A stretch of 64,000 nucleotides of DNA, from contig NZ_SUMB01000003.1 in assembly GCF_005048155.1 (NCBI RefSeq), positions 248,001-312,000 of the forward strand. Reading direction: 5' to 3'. The notes under the pieces were generated by a model, which worked only from the letters and a program-made list of their open reading frames with translations, was not told the origin of the DNA and did no database searches. Position numbers and translations under genes: made by a program. Shown here piece by piece: positions 34,771-43,221 of this stretch; the stretch's first letter is position 1, and every line of letters begins with the position of its first letter. This stretch comes from Streptomyces piniterrae (GTDB lineage: Bacteria; Actinomycetota; Actinomycetes; Streptomycetales; Streptomycetaceae).

Positions 34771-35583
34771 ATGCAGAGCCTGCGGATGATCGAGAACTGG
34801 CCGGTGCCGACCGCTGCCGCCGCCGTCGTACGCGCCGACGGCACGGTGGCCGGAACCTGCGGCCCGCTGGAGCACCGCTTCCCGCTGGCGTCCGTGACCA
34901 AGCCGCTCGCCGCGTACGCCGCGCTGCTGGCCGTCGAGGAGGGCGCCGTCGAGCTGGACGAACCGGCCGGTCCGGAGGGGGCCACGGTCCGTCATCTGCT
35001 CGCGCACACCTCCGGTCTGGCCTTCGACGAGCAGCGCACGATGGCCGAACCGGGCACCCGCCGGCTGTACTCCAACACCGGTTTCGAGGCGCTCGGCGAC
35101 CACATCGCCAAGGCGACCGACATCCCGTTCGCGCAGTATCTGCACGAGGCGGTGCTGGAGCCGCTCGGTATGACCGCGACCGAGCTGCCCGGCTCGCCCG
35201 CCAAGGACGGGGTCTCGACGGTCGCGGATCTGATCCGGTTCGCCGCCGAGCTCCAGGCGCCGCGGCTGCTCGCCCCTCAGACACTGGCGGAGGCGACGTC
35301 GGTGGCCTACCCCGGTGTGACGGGTGTGCTGCCCGGTTACGGGCACCAGAAGCCGAACGACTGGGGCCTGGGCTTCGAGATCCGGGACGGCAAGTCGCCG
35401 CACTGGACGGGCGCGTCGTCCTCGCCGCGCACATTCGGGCACTTCGGACAGTCGGGGACGTTCCTGTGGGTGGACCCCGACGCGCGGGCGGCGTGTGTGG
35501 CGCTGACCGACCGGGCCTTCGGGCCGTGGGCGATCGAGGCGTGGCCGGTGCTGACCGACGCGGTCCTCGCCGAATTGGGCTGA
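34771..35583 (+). CDS. Serine hydrolase, class C beta-lactamase fold
   Basis: A 270-residue cytosolic protein of the beta-lactamase/PBP4* family. The catalytic SxxK is PLASVTKPLAAY, the YxN is RLYSNTGFEAL and the KTG-equivalent is FGHFGQSGTFLWV, so the three motifs are all present. No signal peptide is seen, so a role in beta-lactam resistance is unlikely and an esterase or amidase role more likely. TAGGCT lies exactly 7 nt before the ATG with no ribosome site, giving a leaderless start. It is divergent from the MerR gene and convergent with the pirin gene, only 8 bp apart. Confidence 0.85.
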   Translation: MQSLRMIENWPVPTAAAAVVRADGTVAGTCGPLEHRFPLASVTKPLAAYAALLAVEEGAVELDEPAGPEGATVRHLLAHTSGLAFDEQRTMAEPGTRRLYSNTGFEALGDHIAKATDIPFAQYLHEAVLEPLGMTATELPGSPAKDGVSTVADLIRFAAELQAPRLLAPQTLAEATSVAYPGVTGVLPGYGHQKPNDWGLGFEIRDGKSPHWTGASSSPRTFGHFGQSGTFLWVDPDARAACVALTDRAFGPWAIEAWPVLTDAVLAELG

Positions 35584-35591
35584 GCCGACTG

Positions 35592-36257
35592 CTACCGCCG
35601 CTCCGCCGCCATCTCCCACACCAGGCACTCGGCCGCCCCGAGCCCGGTAAGCTCCAGCCCGTCCGCGTCCGTGATCCGCGCCGCGTCGCCCGCGTCGAGG
35701 CGCCGCTCACCGATGCGTACCGCGCCGTGTGCCACATGCACATACACCCGCGCGGCATCCGGGACCGCGGTGCGTTCGCCGTCGGCGAGCCGGCGCAGAT
35801 GCAGCATCGCGCCGGCCCGCGGGACCGCGTACGGAGTGCCGTCGGCGATGCCGCGCACCACCTCGTACGCCGGGTCGCCCCCGAATTCCGTCGGCGTCAG
35901 CCACATCTGCACAAAGCGCAGCGGCGCCGTGCCGTCGTTGCGCTCGATGTGCCGTACGCCGCCGGCCGAGCTGAGCCGCTGGAGATCGCCGGGTCGTACG
36001 GTGGTCTCGTGGCCCGTCGAGTCGCGGTGCGTCAGCTCGCCCTCGACGACCCAGGTGACGATCTCCGTGTCGCGGTGCGGATGCTCGTCGAAGCCGGCGC
36101 CGGCCGCCAGCCGCTCCTCGTTGCAGGCGATCAGGGCGCCGAAGCGGAGATTGTCCGGGTCGAAGTGCGGCCCGAAGGAGAACGCGTGCAGCGACTCGAT
36201 TCCGGCCTCGGCGTGGTGATCCCGATAGCGTTCCTGGCCCCTGCGCACCTCAATCAT
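35592..36257 (-). CDS. Pirin-family protein (bicupin)
   Basis: A 221-residue pirin-like cupin. The N-terminal cupin has the metal-binding pattern FGPHFDPDNLRFG with GFDEHPHRDTEIVTWVVEGE, which supplies the His and Glu ligands (HPHRD...E). The C-terminal cupin is degenerate (VYVHVAHGAVRIGERRL). Some pirins have quercetinase activity; the role here is unknown. ATG 36257 lies 6 nt from TACCGT on the minus strand and has no ribosome site, so it is probably leaderless. It shares a 58-bp divergent promoter region with fasR. Confidence 0.88.
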   Translation of the reverse strand: MIEVRRGQERYRDHHAEAGIESLHAFSFGPHFDPDNLRFGALIACNEERLAAGAGFDEHPHRDTEIVTWVVEGELTHRDSTGHETTVRPGDLQRLSSAGGVRHIERNDGTAPLRFVQMWLTPTEFGGDPAYEVVRGIADGTPYAVPRAGAMLHLRRLADGERTAVPDAARVYVHVAHGAVRIGERRLDAGDAARITDADGLELTGLGAAECLVWEMAAERR

Positions 36258-36315
36258 GGCGCCACGGTAGCCCCGCCACCTCACCTCCTCATCCCGATAG
36301 GGCAGGCTTGTCCCC
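36258..36315. promoter_or_regulatory. Compact divergent promoter between pirin and fasR
   Basis: Only 58 bp separate the two start codons. TACCGT (36264-36269, minus) is 6 nt from the pirin ATG and CAGGCT (36303-36308, plus) is 7 nt from the fasR GTG. Both transcripts would be leaderless and their promoters must overlap, so they may interfere with each other. Confidence 0.55.
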
Positions 36316-37500
36316 GTGTCTGAACCCGCATCGCGCGACGCGCACCCGCATTCGGCTACCCTCCGCCGCCTTGAGCAGGCGGCCGGCAAACTGGCGGCCG
36401 CGGCCATCGCCCGGATGGACGCCACGCTGCCGTGGTACCGCGCGATGCCGCCGGAGAACCGTTCCTGGATCGGCCTGGTGGCGCAGGCCGGTATCGCCGC
36501 GTTCACCGAGTGGTTCCGGCACCCCGAGACGCCGCAGGCCATCAGCACCGACGTCTTCGGCACCGCGCCGCGCGAGCTGACCCGCGCGATCACGCTGCGG
36601 CAGACCGTGGAGATGGTCCGGACGACCATCGAGGTCATGGAGTCCGCGATCGACGAGGTCGCGGCGCCCGGCGACGAATCCGTACTGCGTGAGGCGCTGC
36701 TGGTCTACGCCCGGGAGATCGCGTTCGCCACCGCGCAGGTCTACGCGCAGGCCGCCGAGGCGCGCGGCGCCTGGGACGCCCGGCTGGAGTCGCTGGTGGT
36801 CAACGCGGTGCTGTCGGGAGAGGCCGACGAGGGCGCCGTCTCACGGGCCGCCGCACTGGGCTGGAACTCCCCCGAACATGTCTGTGTGGTGCTCGGCACC
36901 GCCCCGGACGGGGACAGCGAACTGACCGTCGAGGCGATCCGGCGGGCCGCCCGGCACGCCAAGCTCCAGGTGCTGACAGGTGTCCTGGGCAGCCGCCTGG
37001 TGGTGATCGCCGGTGGTTCGGACAATCCGCTCAAGGCCGCGAAGGCGCTGATCGGCCCGTACGCGGCGGGCCCCGTGGTGGCCGGCCCGGTGGTCTCCGA
37101 TCTGCTGGCCGCGACCCGGTCAGCGCAGGCCGCGGCCGCCGGCCTGCGGGCCTGCGCCGCCTGGCCGGACGCCCCGCGGCCGGTGCTCGCGGACGATCTG
37201 CTGCCGGAGCGCGCGATGGCTTCGGACCCGGTCGCGCGAGAGCAGTTGGTGGAGGAGATCTACAGACCGCTGGAGGAGGCGGGGTCGGCGCTCCTGGAGA
37301 CGCTGAGCGTCTATCTGGAGCAGGCGAGCAGTCTTGAGGGCGCCGCCCGGATGTTGTTCGTCCACCCCAACACCGTGCGCTATCGGCTGCGACGTGTGAC
37401 AGACGTCACCGGCTGGTCGCCGTCCGATGTGCGCTCCGCGTTCACGTTGCGTATCGCGCTGATCCTCGGGCGTCTGGCTGACGGTGAGGCGCAACTCTAG
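36316..37500 (+). CDS. fasR: PucR/CdaR-type activator of fatty acid biosynthesis (FasR)
   Basis: A 394-residue regulator that ends with a PucR-type HTH (SLEGAARMLFVHPNTVRYRLRR, about 345-390). The N-terminal part is helical (QTVEMVRTTIEVMESAID) and the middle resembles a GGDEF-like sensor fold (VCVVLGTAPDGDSEL to ITGVLGSRLVVIAGG). Position directly before fabD-fabH-acpP-fabF and family similarity match FasR of S. coelicolor, which activates that operon and is thought to respond to the fatty acid state. The GTG at 36316 is probably leaderless (CAGGCT 7 nt upstream). The stop is 4 bp from a candidate operator. Confidence 0.9.
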   Translation: MSEPASRDAHPHSATLRRLEQAAGKLAAAAIARMDATLPWYRAMPPENRSWIGLVAQAGIAAFTEWFRHPETPQAISTDVFGTAPRELTRAITLRQTVEMVRTTIEVMESAIDEVAAPGDESVLREALLVYAREIAFATAQVYAQAAEARGAWDARLESLVVNAVLSGEADEGAVSRAAALGWNSPEHVCVVLGTAPDGDSELTVEAIRRAARHAKLQVLTGVLGSRLVVIAGGSDNPLKAAKALIGPYAAGPVVAGPVVSDLLAATRSAQAAAAGLRACAAWPDAPRPVLADDLLPERAMASDPVAREQLVEEIYRPLEEAGSALLETLSVYLEQASSLEGAARMLFVHPNTVRYRLRRVTDVTGWSPSDVRSAFTLRIALILGRLADGEAQL

Positions 37501-37504
37501 ACTT

Positions 37505-37521
37505 TTGTCGGACACCAACAA
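37505..37521 (+). promoter_or_regulatory. Candidate FasR operator (fasO) before fabD
   Basis: TTGTCGG-ACA-CCAACAA is a 17-bp palindrome with 6 of 7 arm positions paired, lying 4 bp after the fasR stop and 68 bp before the fabD start. It is in the place where FasR is known to act in S. coelicolor. That FasR binds this exact site is inference. Confidence 0.68.
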
Positions 37522-37589
37522 TTCCCCCGATGGTTCTTCGTCCCTGTCCCCACGGGCGGGCGGGACCTCCCACAAGAGAGAGTGTGAGG

Positions 37590-38540
37590 GTGCTCGTACT
37601 CGTCGCTCCCGGCCAAGGCGCTCAGACGCCCGGCTTCCTGACTCCCTGGCTCGACCTTCCCGGTGTCGAAGACCGGCTCCGTGAGTGGTCCGCCGTCATC
37701 GACCTCGACCTGGTCCACTACGGCACGAAAGCCGACGCGGACGAGATCCGCGACACGGCGGTGGCCCAGCCGCTGCTGGTGGCGGCCTCGCTGATCTCCG
37801 CGCGGCAGCTGTTCACCACGGCGGAGGACTTCTCCCGCCTCGTCGGCGCCGCCGCGGGCCACAGCGTCGGCGAGCTCGCCGCCTCCGCCCTGACCGGTGT
37901 CCTGCCGGACGAGGCCGCGATGCGGCTCGTACGCAAGCGGGGGCTGGCCATGGCCGACGCCGCGGCGGTCACCGAGACCGGTATGTCGGCCCTGCTGGGC
38001 GGCGAGCCGGACGCGATCCTGCCGCATCTGGAGAAGCTGGGGCTGACCCCGGCGAATGTGAACGGCGCGGGCCAGATCGTGGCCGCGGGCACCGCCGAGC
38101 AGCTCGCGGCGCTGGCCGAGGACAAGCCGGAGGGCACCCGCAAGGTGATCCCGCTGAAGGTGGCCGGCGCGTTCCACACGCACCACATGGCGCCCGCCGT
38201 CTCCGTGTTGGAGACCGCGGTCGGCGAGCTGTCGCCCGCCGATCCGCACACCCGTTACGTCTCCAACAAGGACGGGCAGGTGGTCTCCTCCGGGCAGGAG
38301 CTGGTGCAGCGGCTGGTGGGCCAGGTGGCCAACCCGGTGCGCTGGGACCTGTGCATGGAGACGTTCAAGGAGCTCGGCGTCACCGCGCTCATCGAGGCGG
38401 CGCCCGGCGGCACGCTCGTCGGCCTGGCCAAGCGCGCCCTCCCCGGCGTCAAGACGCTCGCTCTGAAGACGCCCGACGACCTCGACGCGGCCCGGGCCCT
38501 GATCGCCGAGCATGCCGACACCGCCGTACCGGCCGAATAG
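37590..38540 (+). CDS. fabD: Malonyl-CoA:ACP transacylase
   Basis: A 316-residue enzyme that moves malonyl from CoA to ACP for fatty acid (and often polyketide) synthesis. The N-terminal motif is VLVAPGQGAQTPGF. The nucleophile is Ser92 in AAGHSVGELAASAL, the substrate Arg lies in MRLVRKRGLAMADA, and the catalytic His in AFHTHHMAPA. GTG 37590 is preferred (AGAGAGAG 8 nt upstream, conserved N-terminus); GTG at 37584 is possible. It is the first gene of fabD-fabH-acpP-fabF, 13 bp from fabH. Confidence 0.95.
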   Translation: MLVLVAPGQGAQTPGFLTPWLDLPGVEDRLREWSAVIDLDLVHYGTKADADEIRDTAVAQPLLVAASLISARQLFTTAEDFSRLVGAAAGHSVGELAASALTGVLPDEAAMRLVRKRGLAMADAAAVTETGMSALLGGEPDAILPHLEKLGLTPANVNGAGQIVAAGTAEQLAALAEDKPEGTRKVIPLKVAGAFHTHHMAPAVSVLETAVGELSPADPHTRYVSNKDGQVVSSGQELVQRLVGQVANPVRWDLCMETFKELGVTALIEAAPGGTLVGLAKRALPGVKTLALKTPDDLDAARALIAEHADTAVPAE

Positions 38541-38553
38541 GAGCCCGAAGCGC

Positions 38554-39600
38554 ATGACCTCGAAGATCAAGCCCTCGCAGGGCGTCCAGTACGCGCGGAT
38601 CATGGGCGTCGGCGGCTACCGTCCGACCCGTGTGGTGCCCAACGAGGAGATCCTCAAGCACATCGACTCGTCCGACGAGTGGATCCGCTCGCGGTCGGGT
38701 ATCGCCACGCGCCACTGGGCGGGCCCGGACGAGACCGTCGCCACCATGTCGGTGGAGGCGGCCGGCAAGGCGATCGCCGACGCGGGCATCACGCCCGAGC
38801 AGATCGGCGCCGTGGTCGTCTCGACCGTGTCGCACTTCAAGCAGACCCCGGCCATCGCGACCGAGATCGCGCATCTGATCGGCGCGGGCAAGCCGGCCGC
38901 GTTCGACATCTCGGCGGGCTGCGCGGGCTTCGGCTACGGACTGACCCTGGCCAAGGGCATGGTGATCGAGGGCTCCGCGGAGTACGTCCTGGTCATCGGT
39001 GTCGAGCGGCTCTCGGACCTGACGGACCTGGAGGACCGTGCGACGGCCTTCCTGTTCGGTGACGGCGCCGGTGCCGTGATCGTCGGCCCCGGCAAGGTAC
39101 CGGCGATCGGCCCGACGGTCTGGGGCTCGGAGGGCGACAAGTCCGAGACCATCAAGCAGACCGTGGCCTGGGACGCCTACCGGACGACCCCGGTGCCCGG
39201 CGGCGACGGTCCGGACGAGCGCACCGCGCCCGAGGCGATCCGCTACCCGGCCATCACCCAGGAGGGCCAAGCGGTCTTCCGCTGGGCGGTGTTCGAGATG
39301 GCGAAGGTCGCCCAGCAGGCGCTGGACGCGGCCGGCGTCAGCCCGGAGGACCTGGACGTCTTCATTCCGCACCAGGCCAATATGCGGATCATCGATTCGA
39401 TGGTGAAGACCCTGAAGCTGCCGGAGAGCGTGACGGTCGCCCGTGACGTGGAGACCACCGGCAACACCTCGGCCGCCTCCATTCCGCTCGCCATGGAGCG
39501 GCTGCTGGCGACCGGGCAGGCCAAGAGCGGCGACACCGCGCTGGTCATCGGCTTCGGGGCGGGTCTCGTGTACGCCGCGACGGTCGTTACCCTCCCCTAA
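38554..39600 (+). CDS. fabH: 3-oxoacyl-ACP synthase III
   Basis: A 348-residue initiating condensing enzyme that joins an acyl-CoA starter to malonyl-ACP. The triad is complete: Cys123 in DISAGCAGFGYG, His in FIPHQANMRIID and Asn in GNTSAASIPLAM. In streptomycetes FabH prefers branched acyl-CoA starters, which gives iso/anteiso fatty acids. The Trp/Arg CoA-binding region (EWIRSRSGIATRHWA) is intact. Thirteen bp separate it from fabD. GGAG near the fabD stop serves as ribosome site. Confidence 0.96.
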   Translation: MTSKIKPSQGVQYARIMGVGGYRPTRVVPNEEILKHIDSSDEWIRSRSGIATRHWAGPDETVATMSVEAAGKAIADAGITPEQIGAVVVSTVSHFKQTPAIATEIAHLIGAGKPAAFDISAGCAGFGYGLTLAKGMVIEGSAEYVLVIGVERLSDLTDLEDRATAFLFGDGAGAVIVGPGKVPAIGPTVWGSEGDKSETIKQTVAWDAYRTTPVPGGDGPDERTAPEAIRYPAITQEGQAVFRWAVFEMAKVAQQALDAAGVSPEDLDVFIPHQANMRIIDSMVKTLKLPESVTVARDVETTGNTSAASIPLAMERLLATGQAKSGDTALVIGFGAGLVYAATVVTLP

Positions 39601-39703
39601 GCAAGATCTGCGCAGTGCCGTACGGATTCGTCAGTTCCGGTCGCTGCACAGAGCTTCCCTGAATAACGCAGTTCCCCCTAATAAAGACCGAAGGAGCGCC
39701 ATC

Positions 39704-39952
39704 ATGGCCGCCACCCAGGAAGAGATCGTCGCCGGTCTCGCCGAGATCGTTAACGAGATCGCCGGGATCCCCGTCGAGGACGTCCAGACGGGCAAGTCCT
39801 TCACGGACGACCTGGACGTCGACTCGCTGTCCATGGTCGAGGTCGTCGTCGCCGCCGAAGAGCGCTTCGACGTCAAGATCCCGGACGACGACGTCAAGAA
39901 CCTGAAGACGGTCGGCGACGCGACCGACTACATCCTCAAGCACCAGAGCTGA
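39704..39952 (+). CDS. acpP: Acyl carrier protein of fatty acid synthesis
   Basis: An 82-residue acidic four-helix protein. The phosphopantetheine attachment residue is Ser41 in DDLDVDSLSMVEVV, followed by the acidic recognition helix (AAEERFDVKIPDDDVKNLKT). AAGGAG lies 7 nt before the ATG. The 103-bp gap after fabH and the less GC-rich stretch in it could hold an internal promoter or processing site that raises ACP level above its neighbours; no element was proven. Confidence 0.97.
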   Translation: MAATQEEIVAGLAEIVNEIAGIPVEDVQTGKSFTDDLDVDSLSMVEVVVAAEERFDVKIPDDDVKNLKTVGDATDYILKHQS

Positions 39953-40028
39953 CCCAGCTCCTGCGCATGTCGCCACCCGGCGGTGGCGCCGTCTATTCAG
40001 ACCCCTCTACCCGTGGAGTAAGAATCCC

Positions 40029-41294
40029 GTGAACGCGACCAATCGCACCGTGGTCGTCACCGGTATCGGCGCAACCACACCGTTGGGTGGCGACAGCGCT
40101 TCGACCTGGGAAGCCCTGCTCGCCGGCCGGTCCGGTGCGAGCACGCTCGACCAGGACTGGGCCGCCGAACTGCCCGTCCGTATCGCCGCGCAGGCGGCCG
40201 TCGACCCGGCCGAGGTCCTGCCCAAGCCGCAGGCCCGCAAGCTGGACCGGTCGGCGCAGTTCGCGCTGATCGCGGCCCGCGAGGCGTGGGCGGACGCCGG
40301 TTTCACCGCCAAGGCCGGCGAGGACCCGGCGGTCGACCCGGACCGACTGGGCGCCGTCATCGCCTCCGGTATCGGTGGTGTGACGACCCTGCTCGGCCAG
40401 TACGACGTGCTCAAGGAGAAGGGCGTACGCCGCGTCTCCCCGCACACCGTGCCGATGCTGATGCCCAACGGGCCGTCCGCCAACGTCGGCCTGGACGTGA
40501 ACGCCCGCGCCGGTGTGCACACCCCGGTCAGCGCCTGTGCGTCCGGCTCGGAGGCGATCGGCTACGCCATCGAGATGATCCGTACGGGTCGTGCGGACAT
40601 CGTCGTCGCCGGCGGTACGGAGGCGGCGATCCACCCGCTGCCGATCGCCGCGTTCGGCAACATGATGGCGATGTCGAAGTCCAACGACGACCCGAAGGGC
40701 GCCTCCCGCCCGTTCGACACCGCGCGCAACGGCTTCGTCCTCGGTGAGGGCGCCGGCGTGATCGTGCTGGAGTCGGCCGAGCACGCCGCCAAGCGGGGCG
40801 CCAAGGTGTACGCCGAGGCCGTCGGCCAGGGCATCTCCGCCGACAGCCACGACATCGTGCAGCCGGAGCCGTCCGGCAACGGCATCGCGCACGCGCTGCA
40901 GAACCTGCTCGACAACAGCGACCTCGACCCGGCCGAGATCGTGCACGTCAACGCGCACGCCACGTCGACCCCGCAGGGCGACCTGGCCGAGCTGAAGGCG
41001 CTGCGCAAGGTCTTCGGCGACGACGTCGACCACATGGCGGTCTCCGCCACCAAGTCCATGACCGGCCACCTGCTGGGCGGCGCGGGCGGCATCGAGACGG
41101 TCGCCTCGATCCTGGCGCTGTACCACCGGGTGGCGCCGCCGACGATCAACGTGGAGAACCTCGACCCCGAGGTCGACGCGGACATCGTCGTGGGCGAGGC
41201 CCGCAAGCTGCCCGCCGAGGGCCGGATCGCGGCGCTGAACGACTCGTTCGGATTCGGCGGCCACAACGTGGTGCTCGCCTTCCGTTCGGCCTGA
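40029..41294 (+). CDS. fabF: 3-oxoacyl-ACP synthase II
   Basis: A 421-residue elongating condensing enzyme. The active-site Cys170 is in PVSACASGSEAIGY, and the two His residues are in VNAHATSTPQGD and KSMTGHLLGGAGG. The C-terminal NDSFGFGGHNVVLAF block is intact. GTG 40029 is the start. It is the last gene of the operon and is followed by a strong hairpin terminator 24 bp on. Confidence 0.96.
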   Translation: MNATNRTVVVTGIGATTPLGGDSASTWEALLAGRSGASTLDQDWAAELPVRIAAQAAVDPAEVLPKPQARKLDRSAQFALIAAREAWADAGFTAKAGEDPAVDPDRLGAVIASGIGGVTTLLGQYDVLKEKGVRRVSPHTVPMLMPNGPSANVGLDVNARAGVHTPVSACASGSEAIGYAIEMIRTGRADIVVAGGTEAAIHPLPIAAFGNMMAMSKSNDDPKGASRPFDTARNGFVLGEGAGVIVLESAEHAAKRGAKVYAEAVGQGISADSHDIVQPEPSGNGIAHALQNLLDNSDLDPAEIVHVNAHATSTPQGDLAELKALRKVFGDDVDHMAVSATKSMTGHLLGGAGGIETVASILALYHRVAPPTINVENLDPEVDADIVVGEARKLPAEGRIAALNDSFGFGGHNVVLAFRSA

Positions 41295-41317
41295 CGCTCA
41301 CTCAGCATGCGCTGAGG

Positions 41318-41344
41318 GCCCGCCCGGTGATACCGGGCGGGCCT
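41318..41344. terminator. Terminator of the fab operon
   Basis: A perfect 12-bp stem (GGCCCGCCCGGT / ACCGGGCGGGCC) with a 3-nt loop, followed by TTCGTC, begins 24 bp after the fabF stop. Confidence 0.88.
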
Positions 41345-41443
41345 TCGTCCTACCCGGCGACCACCGCAACCATCAATTGAGCAACGCAAACGGCGAGCAA
41401 TTCGGTCCGCGAGAGCGGCGCCGGTTCAGGCGCGAAGAGGGGC

Positions 41444-41516
41444 TCTCACACGACCTGGTGCAGCCGGCGCACCGGCGCCTGGCTTCTCACACGACCTGGT
41501 GCAGCCAGCGCACCGG
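41444..41516. repeat. Tandem duplication covering the 3' end of the DUF3145 gene
   Basis: A 32-bp segment beginning TCTCACACGACCTGG occurs at 41444-41475 and again at 41485-41516 with one mismatch, a period of 41 bp. The right copy holds the last codons and stop of the DUF3145 gene; the left copy lies just downstream of the stop. Confidence 0.93.
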
Positions 41517-41981
41517 GGCGCCCTCGCCCGCGTACCGGAACGGTTCCAGTTCGTCGTCCCATGGCTTGCCCAGGAGCTTGGAGACCTCGGCGGCCAGTTC
41601 GGTCTCGCCGCGCGCCGCGCGGGCGACCGCGGCGCGCAGCCGGTCCTCGGGGATGAGGATGTCGCCGTGCAGGCCCGTGACGGCGTGGAAGATGCCGAGT
41701 TCGGGGGTGGAGCTGTAGCGCTCGCCCTCGGCGGTGGAGCAGGGTTCCGCGGTCACCTCGAAGCGCAGCAGATGCCAGCCGCGCAGCGCGGAGGCGAGCT
41801 TGGAGGCGGTGCCGACCTCGCCCTGCCAGGAGAACTCGGCTCGCCAGGTCCCCGGGGCCGCCGGCTGGCGGATCCAGTCGAGGTTGACGCGCACGCCGAG
41901 GACGCCCGCCACGGCCCATTCGACATGCGGGCACAGCGCGCGCGGAGCGGAGTGGACGTACAGAACTCCACGTGTCGTCAC
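41487..41981 (-). CDS. DUF3145 family protein
   Basis: A 164-residue protein of the actinobacterial DUF3145 family, function unknown. Recognisable blocks are GVLYVHSAPRALCPHVEWAV, VNLDWIRQPAAPGTWRAE, FEVTAEPCSTAEGERY and the acidic end WDDELEPFRYAGEGAPVRWL. The GTG at 41981 is the likely start. It lies convergent to fabF as in S. coelicolor (SCO2391 position). Its stop codon region is duplicated (41444-41475), leaving a second copy of the last seven codons beyond the stop. Confidence 0.88.
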   Translation of the reverse strand: MTTRGVLYVHSAPRALCPHVEWAVAGVLGVRVNLDWIRQPAAPGTWRAEFSWQGEVGTASKLASALRGWHLLRFEVTAEPCSTAEGERYSSTPELGIFHAVTGLHGDILIPEDRLRAAVARAARGETELAAEVSKLLGKPWDDELEPFRYAGEGAPVRWLHQVV

Positions 41982-42304
41982 CGGGACCTCCAGTGCGGTT
42001 CGAGGTTCGCCTTCCCCAGCGGCCTCGTGCCCGTTCCGGTTGCGGCCGGGACAGTTGACATTCTGCCCCAGTGATCACTTCGGCACCAGCATGCGAGGTG
42101 ACCTACAGTAAACACCATTAGGCGCAATTTGCCGCAAAAGAGACAAGAAATGACGTGTTGTAAGTTGTCTGTGCCGACTGCACTTGCCACTTTGAGTCAC
42201 CGCCAGGCAGGCACGGGGCAAAGCTACCGCGCGGTGCCGGTGGAGGGGTGACGTACCGTCGGTACCCGAAGAGATATCACTCGCACGCCGGAGGGGGACA
42301 GGGG
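41982..42304. other. Intergenic region between DUF3145 and the GDSL lipoprotein gene
   Basis: These 323 bp hold no gene that I can support. The part from about 42055 to 42180 is markedly AT-rich for this genome (e.g. CAGTAAACACCATTAGG, GACAAGAAATGACG) and probably contains the promoter of the DUF3145 gene on the minus strand and of the lipoprotein gene on the plus strand. The right end has GGAGGGGG, the ribosome site for ATG 42305. Confidence 0.55.
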
Positions 42305-43219
42305 ATGACGCGGATCGATCGGCCTGTCCGCCCTCGGCGCAGACGGGCGGGCGTCCTCTCCTCCGTCACCGCGGCCACCGCCTCCGCCGCCCTGATCGCC
42401 GTCTCCGGCTGTTCCTCCGACGGCAACTCAGCCTCCCCGCACAGCAGCTCGTCCAGCAAGCGCCCTGCCGCCAAGCCGGCGCCCGCCTGGCGCACCGCCC
42501 CCGCCTCCCTCGCCGCGCTCGGCGACTCCATCACCGTCGGCTTCGACGCCTGCACGGTGCTCTCCGACTGCCCCCAGGTCTCCTGGGCCACCGGCACCGA
42601 CCCCAAGGTCGACAGCCTCGCCCGGCGACTGGTCGGCAACCCCGCCACGCACAGCTGGAACTACGCCAGGACCGGCGCCCTGATGGCCGATCTGCCGGAC
42701 CAGGTGGCGGAGGCCGTGGTCCGCAAGCCCGAGCTGGTCACCGTCCTGATCGGCGCCAACGACGCCTGCCGCGGCGAGGTGCGGGCGATGACCCCCAAGG
42801 CCGTCTTCCGCGCCCAGTTCGAGACCGCCGTCAAGAAGCTGCGGCGCAGCCTGCCGCACACCCAGGTGTATGTCGCCGCGGTGCCCGATCTGCTGCGCCT
42901 GTGGTCGGAAGGGCGCAAGAACCCGCTGGGCAAGCAGGTGTGGAAGCTGGGGATCTGCGGGTCGATGCTGCGCAACCCGGACGATCTGACGGAGAAGGCG
43001 GCGCACCGGCGCGAGAAGGTGCGGAAGCGGGTGATGGCGTACAACGCCGCGCTGAAGGACGTCTGCGGCAAGGACCCGCTCTGCCGGTTCGACGGCGCGG
43101 TCTTCGACTACCGCTTCACCGACCGGCAGTTGAGCACCTGGGACTGGTTCCACCCGGGCACCCGCGGGCAGCGGGAACTGGCGGCGCTGGCGTTCCGCAC
43201 GATCACCCGCAAGGAGTGA
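42305..43219 (+). CDS. Secreted SGNH/GDSL hydrolase lipoprotein
   Basis: A 304-residue lipoprotein with an Arg-rich N-terminus (RPRRRRAGVL), a hydrophobic core and a lipobox AVSGC, followed by a Ser/Ala/Pro linker. The SGNH hydrolase blocks are ALGDSITVGFD (nucleophile Ser), GAL-type Gly in ARTGALMAD, IGANDAC (Asn) and DWFHPG (Asp/His). A lipase or carbohydrate esterase acting outside the membrane is likely. GGAGGGGG precedes ATG 42305. It lies 2 bp from the galM-like gene, so the two are co-transcribed. Confidence 0.88.
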   Translation: MTRIDRPVRPRRRRAGVLSSVTAATASAALIAVSGCSSDGNSASPHSSSSSKRPAAKPAPAWRTAPASLAALGDSITVGFDACTVLSDCPQVSWATGTDPKVDSLARRLVGNPATHSWNYARTGALMADLPDQVAEAVVRKPELVTVLIGANDACRGEVRAMTPKAVFRAQFETAVKKLRRSLPHTQVYVAAVPDLLRLWSEGRKNPLGKQVWKLGICGSMLRNPDDLTEKAAHRREKVRKRVMAYNAALKDVCGKDPLCRFDGAVFDYRFTDRQLSTWDWFHPGTRGQRELAALAFRTITRKE

Positions 43220-43221
43220 CG

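Noticed and set aside
39601..39703. A separate small gene between fabH and acpP
   Set aside because: The short frame has no ribosome site or conserved sequence; the gap is better read as an acpP leader.
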